Below, one piece after another: positions 56,922 to 64,000 of a stretch of 64,000 nt of DNA. Positions within the stretch are counted from its first letter, which is position 1. Each line of letters begins with the position of its first letter. This stretch comes from Anadara kagoshimensis (lineage: Eukaryota; Mollusca; Bivalvia; Arcoida; Arcidae): positions 683,549-747,548 of the forward strand of contig CM037868.1 in NCBI GenBank assembly GCA_021292105.1, given 5' to 3'. The position numbers and the translations under genes were made by a program. Under the pieces are notes generated by a model, which saw only the letters and a list, made by a program, of their open reading frames with translations, did not search any database and had not been told where the DNA came from.

Positions 56922-59900
56922 GTTCGTAGGTATGACGAAGGTAGCTTTGTTCGACTGAGTACTAGCGTAAGTATGACGAAGGTAGTTTGTTCGACTGAGT
57001 ACTAGCGTAAGTATGACGAAGGTAGTTTGTTCGACTGGGTACTAGAGTAAGTATAACGAAGGTAGTTTGTTCGACTGGGTAGTAGAGTAAGTATGACGAA
57101 GGTAGTTTGTTCGACTGGGTACTAGCGTAAGTATAACGAAGGTAGTTTGTTTGACTGGGTAGTAGAGTAAGTATAACGAAGGTAGTTTGTTCGACTGGGT
57201 ACTAGCGTAAGTATGACGAAGGTAGTTTGTTCGACTGGGTACTAGAGTAAGTATAACGAAGGTAGTTTGTTCGACTGGGTAGTAGCGTAAGTATGACGAA
57301 GGTAGTTTGTTCGACTTGGTAGTAGCGTAAGTATGACGAAGGTAGTTTGTTCGACTGGGTACTAGCGTAAGTATGACGAAGGTAGTTTGTTCGACTGGGT
57401 AGTAGAGTAAGTATGACGAAGGTAGCTTTGTTCGACTAAGCACTAGAGTAAGTATGACGAAGGTAGTTTGTTCGACTGGGTAGTAGAGTAAGTATAACGA
57501 AGGTAGTTTGTTCGACTGGGTAGTAGAGTAAGTATAACGAAGGTAGTTTGTTCGACTCGGTAGTAGAGTAAGTGTGACGAAGGTAGCTTTGGTCGACTGA
57601 GTACTAGAGTAAGTATGACGAAGGTAGTTTGTTCGACTGGGTAGTAGAGTAAGTATAACGAAGGTAGTTTGTTTGACTGGGTACTAGCGTAAGTATGACG
57701 AAGGTAGTTTGTTCGACTGGGTACTAGCGTAAGTATGACGAAGGTAGTTTGTTTGACTGGGTAGTAGCGTAAGTATGACGAAGGTAGTTTGTTTGACTGG
57801 GTACTAGAGTAAGTATGACGAAGGTAGTTTGTTTGACTGGGTAGTAGCGTAAGTATGACGAAGGTAGTTTGTTTGACTGGGTACTAGCGTAAGTATGACG
57901 AAGGTAGTTTGTTTGACTGGGTACTAGCGTAAGTATGACGAAGGTAGTTTGTTCGACTGGGTACTAGAGTAAGTATAACGAAGGTAGTTTGTTTGACTGG
58001 GTACTAGCGTAAGTATGACGAAGGTAGTTTGTTTGACTGGGTAGTAGCGTAGTATGACGAAGGTAGTTGTTTGTTTGACTGGGTACTAGCGTAAGTATGA
58101 CGAAGGTAGTTTGTTCGACTGGGTACTAGCGTAAGTATGACGAAGGTAGTTTGTTTGACTGGGTAGTAGAGTAAGTATGACGAAGGTAGTTTGTTGACTG
58201 GGTACTAGCGTAAGTATGACGAAGGTAGTTTGTTTGACTGGGTAGTAGCGTAAGTATGACGAAGGTAGTTTGTTCGACTGGGTAGTAGCGTAAGTATGAC
58301 GAAGGTAGTTTGTTTGACTGGGTAGTAGCGTAAGTATGACGAAGGTAGTTTGTTTGACTGGGTACTAGCGTAAGTATGACGAAGGTAGTTTGTTGACTGG
58401 GTACTAGCGTAAGTATGACGAAGGTAGTTTGTTTGACTGGGTACTAGAGTAAGTATGACGAAGGTAGTTTGTTTGACTGGGTACTAGCGTAAGTATGACG
58501 AAGGTAGTTTGTTCGACTGGGTACTAGCGTAAGTATGACGAAGGTAGTTTGTTTGACTGGGTAGTAGCGTAAGTATGACGAAGGTAGTTTGTTTGACTGG
58601 GTACTAGAGTAAGTATGACGAAGGTAGTTTGTTTGACTGGGTACTAGCGTAAGTATGACGAAGGTAGTTTGTTCGACTGGGTACTAGCGTAAGTATGACG
58701 AAGGTAGTTTGTTTGACTGGGTTGTAGAGTAAGTATGACGAAGGTAGTTTGTTCGACTGGGTACTAGAGTAAGTATGACGAAGGTAGTTTGTTTGACTGG
58801 GTACTAGCGTAAGTATGACGAAGGTAGTTTGTTTGACTGGGTACTAGCGTAAGTATGACGAAGGTAGTTTGTTTGACTGGGTACTAGAGTAAGTATGACG
58901 AAGGTAGTTTGTTTGACTGGGTACTAGCGTAAGTATGACGAAGGTAGTTTGTTCGACTGGGTACTAGCGTAAGTATGACGAAGGTAGTTTGTTTGACTGG
59001 GTTGTAGAGTAAGTATGACGAAGGTAGTTTGTTCGACTGGGTACTAGAGTAAGTATGACGAAGGTAGTTTGTTCGACTGGGTACTAGAGTAAGTATGACG
59101 AAGGTAGTTTGTTCGACTGGGTAGTAGAGTAAGTATGACGAAGGTAGTTTGTTCGACTGGGTAGTAGAGTAAGTATGACGAAGGTAGTTTGTTTGACTGG
59201 GTTGTAGAGTAAGTATGACGAAGGTAGTTTGTTCGACTGGGTACTAGCGTAAGTATGACGAAGGTAGTTTGTTTGACTGGGTTGTAGAGTAAGTATGACG
59301 AAGGTAGTTTGTTCGACTGGGTACTAGCGTAAGTATGACGAAGGTAGTTTGTTCGACGGGTAGTAGAGTAAGTAACGAAGGTAGTTTGTTCGACTGGGTA
59401 CTAGCGTAAGTATGACGAAGGTAGTTTGTTTGACTGGGTACTAGCGTAAGTATGACGAAGGTAGTTTGTTCGACTGGGTACTAGCGTAATTATGACGAAG
59501 GTAGTTTGTTCGACTGGGTACTAGCGTAAGTATGACGAAGGTAGTTTGTTCGACTGGGTAGTAGAGTAAGTATGACGAAGGTAGTTTGTTTGACTGGGTA
59601 CTAGCGTAGGTATGACAATGGTAGTTTGTTTGACTGGGTACTAGAGTAAGTATGACGAAGGTAGTTTGTTTGACTGGGTACTAGCGTAAGTATGACGAAG
59701 GTAGTTTGTTCGACTGGGTACTAGCGTTAGTATGACGAAGGTAGTTTGTTTGACTGGGTACTAGCGTAAGTATGACGAAGGTAGTTTGTTTGACTGGGAA
59801 CTAGCGTAAGTATGACGAAGGTAGTTTGTTTGACTGGGTAGTAGAGTAAGTATGACGAAGGTAGTTTGTTTGACTGGGTAGTAGAGTAAGTATGACGAAG

Positions 59901-62900
59901 GTAGTTTGTTTGACTGGGTAGTAGAGTAAGTATGACGAAGGTAGTTTGTTTGACTGGGTAGTAGAGTAAGTATGACGAAGGTAGTTTGTTTGACTGGGTT
60001 GTAGAGTAAGTATGACGAAGGTAGTTTGTTTGACTGGGTACTAGAGTAAGTATGACGAAGGTAGTTTGTTCGACTGGGTACTAGAGTAAGTATGACGAAG
60101 GTAGTTTGTTTGACTGGGTACTAGCGTAAGTATGACGAAGGTAGTTTGTTCGGACTGTGGGTAGAGTAAGTATGACGAAGGTAGTTTGTTCGACTGGGTA
60201 GTAGAGTAAGTATGGCGAAGGTAGTTTGTTCGACTGGGTAGTAGAGTAAGTATAACGAAAGTAGTTTGTTCGACTGGGTACTAGCGTAAGTATGGCGAAG
60301 GTAGTTTGTTCGACTGGGTAGTAGAGTAGTATAACGAAGGTAGTTTGTTCGACTGGGTACTAGCGTAAGTATGACGAAGGTAGTTTGTTCGACTGGGTAG
60401 TAGAGTAAGTATAACGAAGGTAGTTTGTTCGACTGGGTACTAGCGTAAGTATGACGAAGGTAGTTTGTTTGACTGGGTACTAGCGTAAGTATGACGAAGG
60501 TAGTTTGTTCGACTGGGTACTAGCGTAAGTATGACGAAGGTAGTTTGTTCGACTGGGTACTAGCGTAAGTATGACGAAGGTAGTTTGTTCGACTGGGTAC
60601 TAGCGTAAGTATGACGAAGGTAGTTTGTTTGACTGGGTACTAGCGTAAGTATGACGAAGGTAGTTTGTTCGACTGGGTAGTAGAGTAAGTATGACGAAGG
60701 TAGTTTGTTTGACTGGGTACTAGCGTAAGTATGACGAAGGTAGTTTGTTCGACTGGGTTGTAGAGTAAGTATGACGAAGGTAGTTTGTTTGACTGGGTAC
60801 TAGCGTAAGTATGACGAAGGTAGTTTGTTTGACTGGGTACTAGCGTAAGTATGACGAAGGTAGTTTGTTTGACTGGGTACTAGAGTAAGTATGACGAAGG
60901 TAGTTTGTTTGACTGGGTAGTAGAGTAAGTATGACGAAGGTAGTTTGTTTGACTGGGTACTAGCGTAAGTATGACGAAGGTAGTTTGTTTGACTGGGTAC
61001 TAGAGTAAGTATGACGAAGGTAGTTTTTTCGACTGGGTTGTAGAGTAAGTATGACGAAGGTAGTTTGTTTGACTGGGTACTAGCGTAAGTATGACGAAGG
61101 TAGTTTGTTCGACTGGGTACTAGCGTAAGTATGACGAAGGTAGTTTTTTGACTGGGTAGTAGCGTAAGTATGACGAAGGTAGTTTGTTTGACTGGGTACT
61201 AGCGTAAGTATGACGAAGGTAGTTTGTTTGACTTGGTACTAGCGTAAGTATGACGAAGGTAGTTTGTTTGACTGGGTACTAGCGTAATTATGACGAAGGT
61301 AGTTTGTTTGACTTGGTACTAGCGTAAGTATGACGAAGGTAGTTTGTTTGACTGGGTACTAGCGTAAGTATGACGAAGGTGTTTGTTTGACTTGGTACTA
61401 GCGTAAGTATGACGAAGGTAGTTTGTTTGACTGGGTACTAGCGTAAGTATGACGAAGGTAGTTTGTTTCGACTGGGTACTAGCGTAAGTATGACGAAGGT
61501 AGTTTGTTTGACTGGGTACTAGCGTAAGTATGACGAAGGTAGTTTGTTGACTGGGTACTAGCGTAAGTATGACGAAGGTAGTTTGTTTGACTGGGTACTA
61601 GCGTAAGTATGACGAAGGTAGTTTGTTTGACTGGGTACTAGCGTAAGTATGACGAAGGTAGTTTGTTCGACTGGGTACTAGCGTAAGTATGACGAAGGTA
61701 GTTTGTTTGACTGGGTACTAGCGTAAGTATGACGAAGGTAGTTTGTTTGACTGGGTACTAGCGTAAGTATGACGAAGGTAGTTTGTTTGACTGGGTAGTA
61801 GCGTAAGTATGACGAAGGTAGTTTGTTCGACTGGGTACTAGCGTAAGTATGACGAAGGTAGTTTGTTTGACTGGGTACTAGCGTAAGTATGACGAAGGTA
61901 GTTTGTTTGACTGGGTAGTAGAGTAAGTATGACGAAGGTAGTTTGTTTGACTGGGTACTAGCGTAAGTATGACGAAGGTAGTTTGTTTGACTGGGTAGTA
62001 GAGTAAGTATGACGAAGGTAGTTTGTTCGACTGGGTACTAGCGTAAGTATGACGAAGGTAGTTTGTTTGACTGGGTACTAGCGTAAGTATGACGAAGGTA
62101 GTTTGTTTGACTGGGTTGTAGAGTAAGTATGACGAAGGTAGTTTGTTCGACTGGGTACTAGCGTAAGTATGACGAAGGTAGTTTGTTTGACTGGGTAGTA
62201 GAGTAAGTATGACGAAGGTAGTTTGTTCGACTGGGTACTAGCGTAAGTATGACGAAGGTAGTTTGTTCGACTGGGTACTAGCGTAAGTATGACGAAGGTA
62301 GTTTGTTCGACTGGGTACTAGCGTAATTATGACGAAGGTAGTTTGTTCGACTGGGTACTAGCGTAAGTATGACGAAGGTAGTTTGTTCGACTGGGTACTA
62401 GCGTAATTATGACGAAGGTAGTTTGTTCGACTGGGTACTAGCGTAAGTATGACGAAGGTAGTTTGTTCGACTGGGTACTAGCGTAAGTATGACGAAGGTA
62501 GTTTGTTCGACTGGGTACTAGCGTAAGTATGACGAAGGTAGTTTGTTTGACTGGGTACTAGCGTAAGTATGACGAAGGTAGTTTGTTCGACTGGGTACTA
62601 GCGTAAGTATGACGAAGGTAGTTTGTTCGACTGGGTACTAGCGTAAGTATGACGAAGGTAGTTTGTTTGACTGGGTACTAGCGTAAGTATGACGAAGGTA
62701 GTTTGTTCGACTGGGTACTAGCGTAAGTATGACGAAGGTAGTTTGTTTGACTGGGTACTAGCGTAAGTATGACGAAGGTAGTTTGTTCGACTGGGTACTA
62801 GCGTAAGTATGACGAAGGTAGTTTGTTCGACTGGGTACTTGCGTAAGTATGACGAAGGTAGTTTGTTCGACTGGGTACTAGCGTAAGTATGACGAAGGTA

Positions 62901-64000
62901 GTTTGTTTGACTGGGTACTAGCGTAAGTATGACGAAGGTAGTTTGTTCGACTGGGTACTAGCGTAAGTATGACGAAGGTAGTTTGTTCGACTGGGTACTA
63001 GCGTAATTATGACGAAGGTAGTTTGTTCGACTGGGTACTAGCGTAAGTATGACGAAGGTAGTTTGTTCGACTGGGTACTAGCGTAAGTATGACGAAGGTA
63101 GTTTGTTTGACTGGGTACTAGCGTAAGTATGACGAAGGTAGTTTGTTTGACTGGGTAGTAGCGTAAGTATGACGAAGGTAGTTTGTTTGACTGGGTACTA
63201 GCGTAAGTATGACGAAGGTAGTTTGTTTGACTGGGTAGTAGCGTAAGTATGACGAAGGTAGTTTGTTTGACTGGGTACTAGCGTAAGTATGACGAAGGTA
63301 GTTTGTTTGACTGGGTACTAGCGTAAGTATGACGAAGGTAGTTTGTTTGACTGGGTAGTAGAGTAAGTATGACGAAGGTAGTTTGTTCGACTGGGTACTA
63401 GCGTAAGTATGACGAAGGTAGTTTGTTTGACTGGGTACTAGAGTAAGTATGACGAAGGTAGTTTGTTTGACTGGGTAGTAGAGTAAGTATGACGAAGGTA
63501 GTTTGCTCGACTGGGTTGTAGAGTAAGTATGACGAAGGTAGTTTGTTTGACTGGGTACTAGCGTAAGTATGACGAAGGTAGTTTGTTTGACTGGGTAGTA
63601 GCGTAAGTATGACGAAGGTAGTTTGTTTGACTGGGTACTAGCGTAAGTATGACGAAGGTAGTTTGTTTGACTGGGTACTAGCGTAAGTATGACGAAGGTA
63701 GTTTGTTTGACTGGGTAGTAGAGTAAGTATGACGAAGGTAGTTTGTTTCGACTGGGTACTAGCGTAAGTATGACGAAGGTAGTTTGTTTGACTGGGTACT
63801 AGAGTAAGTATGACGAAGGTAGTTTGTTGACTGGGTAGTAGAGTAAGTATGACGAAGGTAGTTGCTCGACTGGGTTGTAGAGTAAGTATGACGAAGGTAG
63901 TTTGTTTGACGGTAGTAGCGTAAGTATGACGAAGGTAGTTTGTTTGACTGGGTTGTAGAGTAAGTATGACGAAGGTAGTTTGTTCGACTGGGTACTAGCG
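56922..64000 (+). repeat. 40-bp satellite, ~177 copies, runs off the window
   Basis: Unit gtactagcgtaagtatgacg, aaggtagtttgttcgactgg. Main variants: gttcgac/gtttgac, gtactag/gtagtag/gttgtag, agcgtaag/agagtaag, tatgac/tataac (the last concentrated at the left edge). Occasional one- to three-base deletions occur. The left edge units are most diverged (gtagctttgttcg). Every unit carries GTAAGTAT, a splice-donor-like octamer. Some 7-unit blocks recur. The minus-strand frame of 133 codons at its left end is an artefact. Confidence 0.97.

Noticed and set aside
57042-57443. 133-codon minus-strand frame at the edge of the 40-bp satellite
   Set aside because: Repeat translation. The same unit has stops elsewhere in the array.

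Overview
The window looks like an accessory-rich, AT-rich stretch of a bivalve mollusc chromosome. The evidence is split genes with GT-AG introns, two secreted C-type lectin genes of the kind molluscs carry in large numbers, many tRNA-derived SINE copies with a shared tail (tgatgtctcgatataagtga), dispersed repeats ending in agctcacctgagc-type palindromes, and several large satellites. The species cannot be fixed from the sequence alone.

Layout. 1-4570: dispersed repeats and one recent, identical 179-bp-period duplication. 4561-30352: one giant nested transposable structure. The outer element (4571-30342) has long, nearly identical inverted ends, a perfect 10-bp target duplication (TTGAGAAAAG), and subterminal 104-bp and 63-bp tandem arrays. 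Inserted into its 104-bp array is a second element (5810-27826, 22 kb) with 20-bp perfect inverted ends (CAGTCCAGGGACTTACTAAA) and a duplicated AAACA. The inner element carries a 28-bp array, an 88-bp satellite of about 4.7 kb, a 4.9-kb inverted-repeat structure with gene-fragment-like sequence, SINEs and small palindromes, but no recognisable transposase. 30353-31780: repeats and microsatellites.

31789-37917 (minus strand): a five-exon C-type lectin gene, with a decayed PIF/Harbinger transposase in intron 2. 38000-43550: microsatellites, a possible membrane-protein exon (39638-39975, minus), dimeric tRNA-like SINEs, and a 621-bp near-perfect foldback element with a 9-bp target duplication. 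43561-45261 (plus): an intact seven-finger zinc-finger protein. 46926-50500: a composite repeat holding a 132-bp array and a fragment resembling the start of a DUF3504/tyrosine-recombinase protein. 51200-51530: (CT)n tracts. 51885-56702 (plus): a second C-type lectin gene. 56922-64000: a 40-bp satellite that runs off the window.

The two lectin genes diverge from a central region containing the zinc-finger gene. They share exon lengths (98, 115, 220 nt), intron phases (1, 0, 1, 2) and sequence, so they are paralogues from an inverted duplication or rearrangement. Both are predicted secreted proteins with altered sugar-binding motifs, plausibly in mucosal or haemolymph recognition. The best candidate for something undescribed is the nested element: each of the two nested elements seems to have amplified a motif from its own end into internal satellite arrays.
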